31,676 nucleotides of DNA, taken from the NCBI GenBank assembly GCA_964485515.1, contig CAZALT010000019.1, positions 1-31,676 of the forward strand, read 5' to 3'. Positions 22,663 to 30,168 of this stretch are shown here, one piece after another (within the stretch, counting starts at the first letter, position 1; every line of letters starts with the position of its first letter). Below the pieces are notes generated by a model. It worked only from the letters and a program-made list of their open reading frames with translations, was not told the DNA's origin and did no database searches. A program made the position numbers and the translations under genes. The stretch is from CAZALT01 sp964485515 (GTDB taxonomy: Bacteria; Actinomycetota; Acidimicrobiia; Acidimicrobiales; Acidimicrobilacustridaceae).

Positions 22663-24082
22663 TCCGATCCCCGCTCAGCCTCGGCGGGCCCCTGCCCTCG
22701 CTCGTCGATCGCCCTCGTCGGGTTCCCGACGCGGCGGGACGACCTTCCGGCTGAGCGGCTGGTCCGCCGCGGCGGCCGTCGCGTTCCTCGTGCTCGCCGT
22801 GCTGCTCGGGGTCCGCTACGTCCAGGGCGAGGCCGTCGGCATCGGCCTGCTGGCCATCCCGCTGACCGTCGCCATCGTCACCCCCCTGCTCAAGCGGATC
22901 GCACGGCGGACGCCGGGCTTCGACCTGCTCGGCATGTTCTACCTCGGCCTGGCGCTGCGGTTCATCGGCTCGTACGTCCGGTACTCCGACCCTGCCGATT
23001 CGCTCCTCTACCACGAGACCGGCGTCGACATCGCCCGCCAGCTCCGCTCGTTCGACTTCGACCTCCAGGTCAGAGGAAGCGTGCCGGGCACCGGCTCGGT
23101 CCGCTACTTCTCGGGTTTCGTCTCGGTCTTCACCGGATCCAGCTTCTTCGCCGAGTTCATCGTGTTCACCCTGATCGCGTTCGCGGGCGCCGTGCTCTTC
23201 GTACGCGCCCTCGCCATCGCTTTCCCGGAAAGCAAGATCGAGCGCTACGGGGCGCTGGTCATGGTGTGGCCGTCGCTCGCCTTCTGGCCCTCGAGCGTCG
23301 GCAAGGAATCGCTCATCACCTTCGGGCTCGGCGTGTGCTCGTACGGCGCGGCCCGACTCTTCACCCACCGCCGTGGGGGGATCACCTTGCTCGTCGTCGG
23401 CACCACGGCGGTGCTCCTGATCCGTCCCCACATGGCGCTCATCGTCGTGATCGCCGTGGGTGTGGCCGAGCTGTTCGTCCGGTCCACCTCAGGATCGGTC
23501 GTGCTGTCCGCTTCGAAGCTCTTCGCCATCTCGATCCTGCTCGTGGGCGGAGCGATCGCTGCGACCCGCACGGCCGAGTTCCTCGATCTCGACCGCATCT
23601 CCGCGGTCGACGCCTCCACCGCGCTCCAAGAGACGCAGGACCAGACCGCCCAAGGTTCCAGCGAGTACCAGGCGATACGGGCCGACACGCCCTGGAAGTA
23701 CCCCCTGGCGGTGGTGACGGTGCTCGCCCGTCCGTTCCTGATCGAAGCCCGCGGCACCACGCTCATGCTCACCGCCCTCGAGGGGACCGCCCTGCTCGCG
23801 TTGCTGGCCGTGTCGTGGCGACGACTCATCCGGCTCCCCCACCTCGCTCTTCGCCAGCCCTACGTGGCGTACGCCGTCAGCTTCGTCCTGGTCTTCTGCT
23901 ACGCCTTCTCGGTCGTGTCCAACTTCGGGATCTTGGCCCGCCAACGCACCCAGGCCCTTCCACTCCTGTTGGTGCTCGTCTGCCTCCCCCTGCGCGAAGA
24001 GGAGACGACCGAGCGCCCGGCGTCCGCCTCGCGTTCGAAGCCGACCTGGCGGTCGAACGTGGTCGGCACGACGCCCGGTTGA
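22646..24082 (+). CDS. Polytopic membrane protein, candidate polysaccharide polymerase (Wzy-like)
   Basis: Predicted 478 aa with about ten hydrophobic segments, for example AAAAVAFLVLAVLLGVRYV, IGLLAIPLTVAIVTPLL, FIVFTLIAFAGAVLFV, LVVGTTAVLLI and YAVSFVLVFCYAFSVV. A conserved-looking loop reads VWPSLAFWPSSVGKESLITF. A longer loop before the last helices (about 320-360) may be the catalytic periplasmic loop. Size, topology and position beside the Wzz/BY-kinase gene fit a Wzy-type polymerase, but these are poorly conserved and no signature proves it. The ATG at 22646 lies 17 bp inside the kinase gene end, so the two are co-translated. A membrane glycosyltransferase or ligase is an alternative. 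Confidence 0.72.
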   Translation: MLPPPDPIPAQPRRAPALARRSPSSGSRRGGTTFRLSGWSAAAAVAFLVLAVLLGVRYVQGEAVGIGLLAIPLTVAIVTPLLKRIARRTPGFDLLGMFYLGLALRFIGSYVRYSDPADSLLYHETGVDIARQLRSFDFDLQVRGSVPGTGSVRYFSGFVSVFTGSSFFAEFIVFTLIAFAGAVLFVRALAIAFPESKIERYGALVMVWPSLAFWPSSVGKESLITFGLGVCSYGAARLFTHRRGGITLLVVGTTAVLLIRPHMALIVVIAVGVAELFVRSTSGSVVLSASKLFAISILLVGGAIAATRTAEFLDLDRISAVDASTALQETQDQTAQGSSEYQAIRADTPWKYPLAVVTVLARPFLIEARGTTLMLTALEGTALLALLAVSWRRLIRLPHLALRQPYVAYAVSFVLVFCYAFSVVSNFGILARQRTQALPLLLVLVCLPLREEETTERPASASRSKPTWRSNVVGTTPG

Positions 24083-24114
24083 CCGACCGACCCGCGGATC
24101 GCTCCTCAGTTCCC

Positions 24115-24142
24115 TTGCCTATCATGACGTTTCGTGTAGTTT
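24115..24142 (+). promoter_or_regulatory. Promoter of the LysM gene (-35 TTGCCT, -10 TAGTTT), leaderless
   Basis: TTGCCT (24115-24120) and TAGTTT (24137-24142) are separated by 16 bp. The -10 box ends 6 nt before the ATG at 24149, so the transcript should begin at or next to the start codon. This is the best two-box promoter among the leaderless candidates. Confidence 0.6.
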
Positions 24143-24148
24143 CTCTCC

Positions 24149-25273
24149 ATGTCGTTCTCGATGTGGTCCACGGATTCGGGCGCTTCCCCTTCGGCGGCGC
24201 GACGAGCACCGGCACCCGAAGCACCACCGCCATGCTCGGCGAGGCCAGCTCTCGTCCTCGTGTTGATCGCCACGGCAACCGCGGCGACGTGGTTCGCGGG
24301 CCGCCTGATCCCACCGTTGCCCTCCTCGCTGGACGACCTGCCCTCGTGGACGAACGACCACGACGCGGCCCTGGCTGCGATCGCCATGATCCGCCTCCCG
24401 GTGCTCGTGGCCCTCGCCTGGCTGTTCGCCACCACCCTCGCCGCGTTCCTCGCCCACGCCGTGGGTTCCGTACGAGGGGTTCGCTGGGCCGAGGCGGTGC
24501 TCACCCCCACCCAACGACGACTCCTCGGGGTAGGGGTCACGGTCGGCTTGAGCCTCGCGCAACCGGTGGTGGCGTCCGCGTCCCCCGGGGGCGAGCCGCA
24601 CACGATCACCATGACGGTCATCGACGAGACCACGACCGTCGTCGGCGAGGCTGGCGCCGAGCCGACCACCACATCGACATCGAGCCCGATCACCACCAAC
24701 CCGACCACCACATCGCCATCGACCACCACCAACCCGACCACCGCCAACCCGACCACCACTTCGACAGGGACACCGACGCCGACACCCACCGAAGTGACCA
24801 GGAGCGAGGTCGATCACACCTCGACCACCGGTCCCGTGCGAACCGACGCGCCGCCCCCGTCCCATGGGCCCGACCCACGGAACGACCCGGCACCACCGTC
24901 GGAGTCCCCATCACCCGTCGGCGAGGATGCCCGGCCAACAGATCAGCGCCCGCCCGGGTCCCGCCGCACGGTCGAGGTGATGACCGTGGTCGCCGAGGTC
25001 GCCGAGGTCGCCGCCACGTCGGCGGCACTCGACACGAAGACCGCACATGACCAACCGCGAAGCCAGACGTGGACGATCCGGCCGGGAGACCACCTCTGGC
25101 GCGTCGCCGAGGAGACGTTGCGGGCCGAAGGCATCGACCCATCGGAGGCCACCACGACGGCGTACGTCCAGGCGTTGATCGAGACGAACCGCGACGTGTT
25201 CGTCCTTGCCGCAGAGCCAGACCTCGTCTACCCGGGACAGGTCTTCGCCCTGCCCGCGCTCCCCCACCCCTGA
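24149..25273 (+). CDS. Membrane protein with Thr/Pro-rich linker and C-terminal LysM domain
   Basis: Predicted 374 aa. Hydrophobic segments lie at about 33-52, 80-107 and 122-143, the last ending AQPVVASA like a signal cleavage region. Residues about 160-225 are rich in Thr, Pro and Ser with repeated Thr-Thr-Asn-Pro units, typical of a cell-wall-spanning linker. A LysM module occupies about 306-370, beginning WTIRPGDHLWRVAEETL and ending VYPGQVFALP. LysM binds the GlcNAc backbone of peptidoglycan or related polymers. The protein may link membrane and wall or hold the polysaccharide. A leaderless promoter supports the ATG start. It converges with hemW. Confidence 0.86.
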   Translation: MSFSMWSTDSGASPSAARRAPAPEAPPPCSARPALVLVLIATATAATWFAGRLIPPLPSSLDDLPSWTNDHDAALAAIAMIRLPVLVALAWLFATTLAAFLAHAVGSVRGVRWAEAVLTPTQRRLLGVGVTVGLSLAQPVVASASPGGEPHTITMTVIDETTTVVGEAGAEPTTTSTSSPITTNPTTTSPSTTTNPTTANPTTTSTGTPTPTPTEVTRSEVDHTSTTGPVRTDAPPPSHGPDPRNDPAPPSESPSPVGEDARPTDQRPPGSRRTVEVMTVVAEVAEVAATSAALDTKTAHDQPRSQTWTIRPGDHLWRVAEETLRAEGIDPSEATTTAYVQALIETNRDVFVLAAEPDLVYPGQVFALPALPHP

Positions 25274-25301
25274 GCGCCTCCGATGGCGCCCTGGCCGCTC
25301 A
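25271..25301. terminator. Candidate stem-loop between convergent stop codons
   Basis: TGAGCG (25271-25276) and CGCTCA (25296-25301) form an inverted repeat that includes both stop codons of the LysM and hemW genes, with GGCGCC in the loop. Because stop codons contribute half the symmetry, support is weak. Confidence 0.25.
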
Positions 25302-26396
25302 GCGCAGGCGCACCGCCACCTCGTTGGCCAGCAACCGCCCCGCGGCCGTGAGCACGACGCGGTCTCCCTCGTGGACCACGAGGTCGCCGAGCAGGGCGAG
25401 GTCCGCGACCGCGACCGCCTCGACCGGTACGCCCGCCCGGGTGCGCAGCGCGAGCTGCAGGCCTTCGATCCGCCGCTCGTCCGCGTCGAGGGTCTCCGAC
25501 GCGGTCTCGACCGAGCGCCCGGAACCGACGTGGTCGATGTACCGCTCTGGTGTGCGGACGTTCCAGAACCGCCGTCGGTCCCGATGGGAATGAGCCGCGC
25601 AGCCGAAGCCCTGGTAGTCACCTTGGGACCAGTACAAGAGGTTGTGCCGACACGAGTGCCCCGGCCGCGCCCAGTTCGAGATCTCGTACCAGTCGAGTCC
25701 GTGCTGACCGAGCACGTCAGTCGCCAGAAGGTACTTGTCGGCCTGGTCGTCGTCGTCGGGGCGGCGGGCCGGATCAGCGGCGAGTGGTGTGCCGGCCTCG
25801 ACGGTGAGCGCGTAGGCCGAGACGTGCGGAGGCTCGAGCGCTCCCACGCGATCCAAGGTGGTCTGCCAATCCTCGATCGTCTCGCCCACCGCTCCGTAGA
25901 TCAGATCGAGGTTGAAAGTTGAGATCCCGGCCTGTCGGATGTAGCTCACCGCCCGCTCCACCGATGCCGGGTCGTGGGTGCGGCCGAGCGCCTCGAGGAC
26001 GTGGGGCACCATCGACTGGACGCCGAGCGAGATCCGGTCGACGCCGACCTCCTGGTAGGCGGCCAGCAGCTCGGGGGTGACCGTGTCGGGGTTGCACTCC
26101 ACGGTCATCTCGACGCCCGGTGCCGTGGGGATCCTCGCGAGCACCGAGGCCAGGTCAGCTCCGGGCAGCAGCGACGGCGTCCCGCCGCCGACGAACACCG
26201 ACGTGGCGTTCGGCATGCCGTCGGCCACGGCACGGTCGATGTCGTCGATCAGCGCGCCGACATACGCGTCTTGCAGGTGGTGGCGATCGGTCCAGGTCGC
26301 GAACGCGCAGTAGTCGCAGCGCCGGGCGCAGAACGGGATGTGGACGTAGACACCGAAGTCCGAGGTGGTTGCTCTCGCGCTCGTGGTGGTGGTCAT
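25299..26396 (-). CDS. hemW: HemW-type radical SAM heme chaperone
   Basis: Predicted 365 aa. The radical SAM cluster motif C-x3-C-x2-C is at C23, C27, C30 (FCARRCDYC). VFVGGGTPSLL is the SAM-binding glycine strand. HNLLYW followed by GFGCAAHSH carries the HNxxYW motif of HemW, the heme-binding paralogue of coproporphyrinogen dehydrogenase HemN. HemW inserts heme into respiratory proteins. A HemN_C winged-helix domain ends the protein. In many actinobacteria the gene lies next to lepA and hrcA; here it is farther along, after the bldD-like gene, 30 bp downstream, and may be co-transcribed with it. The first Cys is close enough to the ATG for it to be the start. Confidence 0.92.
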   Translation of the reverse strand: MTTTTSARATTSDFGVYVHIPFCARRCDYCAFATWTDRHHLQDAYVGALIDDIDRAVADGMPNATSVFVGGGTPSLLPGADLASVLARIPTAPGVEMTVECNPDTVTPELLAAYQEVGVDRISLGVQSMVPHVLEALGRTHDPASVERAVSYIRQAGISTFNLDLIYGAVGETIEDWQTTLDRVGALEPPHVSAYALTVEAGTPLAADPARRPDDDDQADKYLLATDVLGQHGLDWYEISNWARPGHSCRHNLLYWSQGDYQGFGCAAHSHRDRRRFWNVRTPERYIDHVGSGRSVETASETLDADERRIEGLQLALRTRAGVPVEAVAVADLALLGDLVVHEGDRVVLTAAGRLLANEVAVRLR

Positions 26397-26426
26397 GACC
26401 AGGTCACGACCTCACCACAGCACAGC

Positions 26427-26939
26427 TCAAGACGTGCGGGCGAGTCCGAGGTCGTGGAGCTTGCCCGGGGCGCCGTCGACGTTGACGCCGAGCAGGCAGG
26501 CGATGGCCCGAAGATCGTCACGTCGGATGGTGAGGACGCGGCCGTTGAAGTCCTGGCGCTGCACCTGGATCATCGAGAGGTAGCGGGTGAGCATGTCGCC
26601 CTCGGGACCGGTCATGGCCTCGAGCTTGTGGAGGTCGATGGTGACCGACGCGTCGCCGGGCGGCGAGCTGACGCGACTGTCGTCGAAGCCGGGTCCCTCG
26701 TCACCGGGGAGCAGCTGGTCGACGGGCACGTTGTAGAACCGGGCCAGGCGCTGGAGTCGGGGGACCGAGATGGCCCGCTCACCCCGCTCGTAGGCGCCGA
26801 GGACCGAAGCCTTGAACTCCTGGTCCGAGACCATCTCGACCTCTTGCAGCGACAGCCGCTTCTGGCGCCGGATGGAGCGCAAGCGGTCGCCCACCTTGCG
26901 GCTGTAGCTGGCCGGGACCTCGCCGTTCTCCACGGTCAT
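26427..26939 (-). CDS. bldD: BldD-like transcriptional regulator with c-di-GMP-binding signature
   Basis: Predicted 170 aa, close to the 167 of Streptomyces BldD. The N-terminal XRE-type helix-turn-helix covers about 15-80: VGDRLRSIRRQKRLSLQEVE, then VLGAYERGERAISVPRLQRLARFYNVPVDQLLP. The C-terminal domain has RQD at 128-130, eight residues, then RRDD at 139-142, matching the known RxD-X8-RxxD c-di-GMP-binding signature of BldD. In Streptomyces, tetrameric c-di-GMP dimerises BldD so that it represses development genes. The ATG at 26939 has GGAGG five bases upstream, so it is preferred over the ATG at 26951. It has its own promoter and a leader of about 160 nt. Family call is strong; target genes are unknown. 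Confidence 0.9.
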   Translation of the reverse strand: MTVENGEVPASYSRKVGDRLRSIRRQKRLSLQEVEMVSDQEFKASVLGAYERGERAISVPRLQRLARFYNVPVDQLLPGDEGPGFDDSRVSSPPGDASVTIDLHKLEAMTGPEGDMLTRYLSMIQVQRQDFNGRVLTIRRDDLRAIACLLGVNVDGAPGKLHDLGLARTS

Positions 26940-27076
26940 CGCTTCCTCCATGACGGGCCTCGGCCCTCAGATCATCGAGCCGACTCACCGAGCCGCCCCT
27001 GTCCCACTGGAACACAGCCCGAAGGCATCACCGCGCCGAGGTCAACCCGCAGGCGGGCCTGACGGACACCCAGAAG

Positions 27077-27091
27077 ACCACCAACGGTGGT
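27077..27091 (-). other. Inverted repeat in the bldD-like gene leader
   Basis: ACCACC-AAC-GGTGGT is a perfect 6-bp inverted repeat with a 3-base loop, just downstream of the predicted transcription start. It could form a stable hairpin at the 5' end of the leader or be a protein-binding site. Confidence 0.6.
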
Positions 27092-27105
27092 TGCCGAGTG
27101 GACCG

Positions 27106-27134
27106 ACCCTACTCTGCGTCACCAAGAGCGACAA
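27106..27134 (-). promoter_or_regulatory. Promoter of the bldD-like gene (-35 TTGTCG, -10 TAGGGT)
   Basis: On the minus strand, TTGTCG (27134-27129) and TAGGGT (27111-27106) are spaced by 17 bp, the optimum for a sigma-70 type promoter. It sits between the rsmE stop and the regulator and separates the two transcription units. GGTGA and CCACT half-sites flank the -10 box and resemble a BldD-type operator. Confidence 0.55.
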
Positions 27135-27155
27135 CCGCCTCGGTCCACCCGGCAC

Positions 27156-27878
27156 TCAGGGGGACACGGCCAGACCCGAGCGCAGCATCGTCAGCGCCGC
27201 GGCCGCCACGATCGCTGCCGTCTCGGCCCTCAACACGTTCGGTCCCAACCCGACGGACCCGACTCCTGTCAGCCGAGATCGCTCGGCGTCGCTCCAGCCC
27301 CCCTCGGGTCCGATCAGCACGGTCGGCCGTTCCAGCGAAGGGGCGTCGCCTGTCCGATCGGCGAGGACCGCCCCCGGAAGATCCACGACCTCGGCGAAGC
27401 CCAGCGGACCGCCGATCACGGGCAGGTCGCTGCGGCGCGACTGCATGCAGGCCTCGCGGGCCACACGGCCGAGGCGCTCCAGGTTCCGCTCCGCCTTGTC
27501 GCGGTCCCACCGGGTGACCGAGCGCTCCGCCACGAACACGACGATCCGGTCGACGCCCAGCTCGGTGAGCTTCTGCACGACCAGCTCGGGCTTCACCCCC
27601 TTGACCAGGGCGAAGGCGACCGTGATGGCAGGCAGCGACGGGGTCGCCGTGACGATCCCCCCCGTAGCTTCGGGGCGGACGCCGAACGCCGCGGGCCTCC
27701 ACCGCCCGGCACCGTCGGAGATGGTGACGGTCTCGCCGTCGCGCACCCGCAGGACCTTCGCCAGGTGGTGGTGGTCGCCGGGCTCGAGCTCGGGATCGTC
27801 GAGCGACGACACGAAGACCAGGGGCGGCTTGGCCGGCGGCACGAGGGGCGGCCGGCCCGGCGGGATCGGACCGACCAC
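27156..27878 (-). CDS. rsmE: 16S rRNA (uracil-1498-N3)-methyltransferase RsmE
   Basis: Predicted 240 aa. The PUA-like N-terminal part holds GDHHHLAKVLRVRDGE. The SPOUT knot at the C-terminus has LIGPEGGWSDAE and LGPNVLRAETAAI, the SAM-binding signatures of RsmE. The enzyme methylates U1498 of 16S rRNA in the small subunit. It follows dnaJ by 6 bp, the usual order in this conserved block. The GTG start is used; no Shine-Dalgarno sequence is visible, consistent with coupling to dnaJ. Catalytic regions are intact. Confidence 0.93.
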   Translation of the reverse strand: MVGPIPPGRPPLVPPAKPPLVFVSSLDDPELEPGDHHHLAKVLRVRDGETVTISDGAGRWRPAAFGVRPEATGGIVTATPSLPAITVAFALVKGVKPELVVQKLTELGVDRIVVFVAERSVTRWDRDKAERNLERLGRVAREACMQSRRSDLPVIGGPLGFAEVVDLPGAVLADRTGDAPSLERPTVLIGPEGGWSDAERSRLTGVGSVGLGPNVLRAETAAIVAAAALTMLRSGLAVSP

Positions 27879-27884
27879 GTCGCG

Positions 27885-28997
27885 CTACTTGAAGGCCGAG
27901 CGGATCTTGGCGAAGAACCCGTCGTCGGCCGGCGCGACCTGTTCACCGCGGAGCAGCGCGAGCTGGCGGAGCAGCTCCTCCTCCTCGTCCGAGCCCGGCA
28001 CCGGCGTGTCCACGACGACCCGCACGAGCAGGTCGCCGCGCCCTCGACCCTCGAGGTGCGGGACACCTCGAGCGCGCAGGCGGAACACGCGGTCGGTCTG
28101 CGTGCCCTTCGGGACCACCAGGTCCTCTGAGCCGTCGAGGGTCTCGAACTCGAGGTGGGCGCCGAGCGCGGCCTGGGTGATGGGGAGCACCAGGGTGGAG
28201 ACGAGGTCGAACCCCTGGCGCTCGAACCGCTCGTGGCCCCGCACCCGGAGGTGCACGTAGAGGTCGCCGGCCTGACCGCCTCGGGGCCCGACCGCGCCGC
28301 GGCCGCTGAGCCGCAGCGTCGTCCCGTTGTCGATGCCCGCGGGCACCTCGACGGTGATCGACCGCTCCTCGATCACCCGGCCGTCGCCGTTGCAGGCGAC
28401 GCAGGGGTTCGGGATGACGGTGCCGAGCCCGCCGCATCGGGGGCACTGCCCGGCGGTGACCATCTGACCGAGGATCGACTGGCGCACCTGACGAACCTGA
28501 CCCATGCCCTGGCAGTCGGCGCAGGTCTCGGCATGGGTGCCCGCCGTCGCCCCCGTGGCCTCGCACGGCTCGCAGTAGCTGGCGGTGCGGACGGTGAAGG
28601 TCGACTCGGCGCCGAAGACGGCCTGCTCGAAGTCGAGCTCGACCGTCGCTTCGATGTCGACGCCGCGGGGCGGGCCCGCAGGTCGGCGCTGGCCGCCACC
28701 GAACGGCGAGCCGCCGCCGCCCCCGTTGAAGAACATGTCGAAGATGTCGCCGAGACCGCCCGATCCGGCGCCGCCGAACGAGGGGCCATCGGCTCCGAAC
28801 TGGTCGTACTGGGCGCGGCGCTGAGGATCGCTCAGCGTCTCGTAGGCCAGCGCGGCCTCCTTGAACCGCGCCTCGGCGGTGGGGTCCGGGTTCGTGTCCG
28901 GATGCAGCTCGCGGGCGCGTTGGCGGTAGGCCCGCTTGATCTCGTCGGCTGATGCGTCCGATGAGACGCCCAGGGTTGCGTAGTAGTCGTCGGCCAT
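27885..28997 (-). CDS. dnaJ: Chaperone DnaJ
   Basis: Predicted 370 aa with the full class I layout. The J domain occupies 3-67 with HPD at 32-34. A G/F-rich region follows (GGAGSGGLGDIFDMFFNGG). The zinc-finger region has four Cys pairs: CEPC, CADC, CPRC and CVAC, the first lacking the usual glycine of CxxCxGxG. The C-terminal substrate-binding domain includes VEVPAGIDNGTTLRLSGRG. It works with DnaK and GrpE in protein folding. The stop of hrcA and this ATG overlap as TGATG, and the gene follows hrcA as in many actinobacteria. No dnaK or grpE is in the window. Confidence 0.95.
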   Translation of the reverse strand: MADDYYATLGVSSDASADEIKRAYRQRARELHPDTNPDPTAEARFKEAALAYETLSDPQRRAQYDQFGADGPSFGGAGSGGLGDIFDMFFNGGGGGSPFGGGQRRPAGPPRGVDIEATVELDFEQAVFGAESTFTVRTASYCEPCEATGATAGTHAETCADCQGMGQVRQVRQSILGQMVTAGQCPRCGGLGTVIPNPCVACNGDGRVIEERSITVEVPAGIDNGTTLRLSGRGAVGPRGGQAGDLYVHLRVRGHERFERQGFDLVSTLVLPITQAALGAHLEFETLDGSEDLVVPKGTQTDRVFRLRARGVPHLEGRGRGDLLVRVVVDTPVPGSDEEEELLRQLALLRGEQVAPADDGFFAKIRSAFK

Positions 28998-30049
28998 CAG
29001 TTCAGCTCTCCGCCGCTCGGGCGGGTGCCCTCGCTCAGTCGGTTGCCGAGGCGCTTGCTGACGACCGCGACGGCCGCGAGGGCCTGGGGGTAGTTCATGC
29101 GGGTCGGGCCGAGCAGCCCGATGGAGCCTGCCGGCTCGCCGTCGACGTCGTAGGGCGCCACGACCACGGAGCACTCGGTGAGCGGCTCCATGCCCGTCTC
29201 GGTGCCGATGGCGACGCTGAGCCCGCGGTCGACGACGTCTCGCATCAGCGTGACCACCACGAGCTGCTGCTCCAGGATCCGCAGCACCTCGCGCACCGTG
29301 CCGACCGCGTCGAAGGCCGCCGCGGTGTTCGACGCGCCGCCGATGTAGACCCCTGGCTCGTCGACATCGGTCGAGATGACCCCCAGTGCGGCCGCGATCA
29401 CGTCGTCGACCTCGAGGTCGCCGGTGGCCGGCGGCAGGAGGTCGGTGGTGGGATGGGCCACCGAACGGCCGAGCAGCAGGCCGACGAGGTGGCCGCCCGC
29501 GATGGCGAGCTTGGAGTCGTCGACGTCGGCGGCGATCTCCACCGTGTGCTTGTCGACGGCTCCGTTGGACAGCACTACGACCAGCAGGGCGAGAGGACCG
29601 TTCAGACGGACGAGCTGCACCGACCGGATCGTGGCCACCTCGTGGGGCGGAGCGACCACGACCGACGTGTAGCTGGTGAGGCTGGAGAGGAGCTGGCTGG
29701 TCGACCGCAGCATCTGCTCGATCTCGCCGTGGGCCTCGTCGAAGAACGTGCGCACCTGCTTGGCCTGACCGTCGCCCAGCTGGCCCGATCCGCTCATGCC
29801 GTCCACGAAGAAGCGGTACCCCTTCTCGGTGGGGATGCGACCCGCGCTCGTATGCGGTTGGTAGAGGAATCCGTCCTGTTCGAGCGTGGCCATGTCGTTG
29901 CGGACCGTGGCCGGCGACACGTGGACCGACGCGGCCTTGGCTACGTGGCCGGACCCGACGGGCAGGGCGGTCTCGATGTACTCCTCGACGACGGCGCGCA
30001 GGATCTGCGCCTTGCGCTCGTCGAGCTCGCTTGTGGGGTCTTCGGGCAT
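28997..30049 (-). CDS. hrcA: Heat-inducible transcriptional repressor HrcA
   Basis: Predicted 350 aa, a normal length. The winged helix at the N-terminus is recognised by LDERKAQILRAVVEEYIE and SPATVRNDMATLEQDGFL, followed by the HTSAGRIPTEKGYRFFVD signature. The rest is the GAF-like domain that needs GroEL for folding, with GPTRMNYPQALAAV near the end. HrcA represses heat-shock genes by binding CIRCE. An inverted repeat matching the CIRCE layout lies about 65 bp upstream, so the hrcA-dnaJ-rsmE operon is probably autoregulated. An AGGA ribosome-binding site is six bases before the ATG. Confidence 0.96.
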   Translation of the reverse strand: MPEDPTSELDERKAQILRAVVEEYIETALPVGSGHVAKAASVHVSPATVRNDMATLEQDGFLYQPHTSAGRIPTEKGYRFFVDGMSGSGQLGDGQAKQVRTFFDEAHGEIEQMLRSTSQLLSSLTSYTSVVVAPPHEVATIRSVQLVRLNGPLALLVVVLSNGAVDKHTVEIAADVDDSKLAIAGGHLVGLLLGRSVAHPTTDLLPPATGDLEVDDVIAAALGVISTDVDEPGVYIGGASNTAAAFDAVGTVREVLRILEQQLVVVTLMRDVVDRGLSVAIGTETGMEPLTECSVVVAPYDVDGEPAGSIGLLGPTRMNYPQALAAVAVVSKRLGNRLSEGTRPSGGELN

Positions 30050-30111
30050 GGTTGGTCCTGGGTGGGTCCGAGCCTGGTCGGTGGCGGGCGACCGACGCAG
30101 GCGGACTCAGG

Positions 30112-30138
30112 CTGGCAGTCGATGATACCGACTGCCAA
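30112..30138 (-). promoter_or_regulatory. CIRCE-type HrcA operator overlapping the hrcA -10 box
   Basis: CTGGCAGTC, a 9-base spacer and GACTGCCAA form an inverted repeat with the exact 9-N-9 layout of CIRCE (TTAGCACTC-N9-GAGTGCTAA). Six and seven of nine arm bases match that consensus. The spacer contains TATCAT on the minus strand (30127-30122), a good -10 box, so bound HrcA would block RNA polymerase. CGGACA at 30148-30143 could be a weak -35. Confidence 0.75.
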
Positions 30139-30168
30139 TCGCTGTCCGGCTCACCCGCAGGTGCAGGA

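Noticed and set aside
26940..27105. c-di-GMP riboswitch in the leader of the bldD-like gene
   Set aside because: The leader has short inverted repeats but none of the conserved GEMM-type sequence elements.
27885..29174. Longer dnaJ start upstream of 28997
   Set aside because: The extra codons lie inside hrcA and are Arg/Gly-rich; the J domain begins right after the ATG at 28997.
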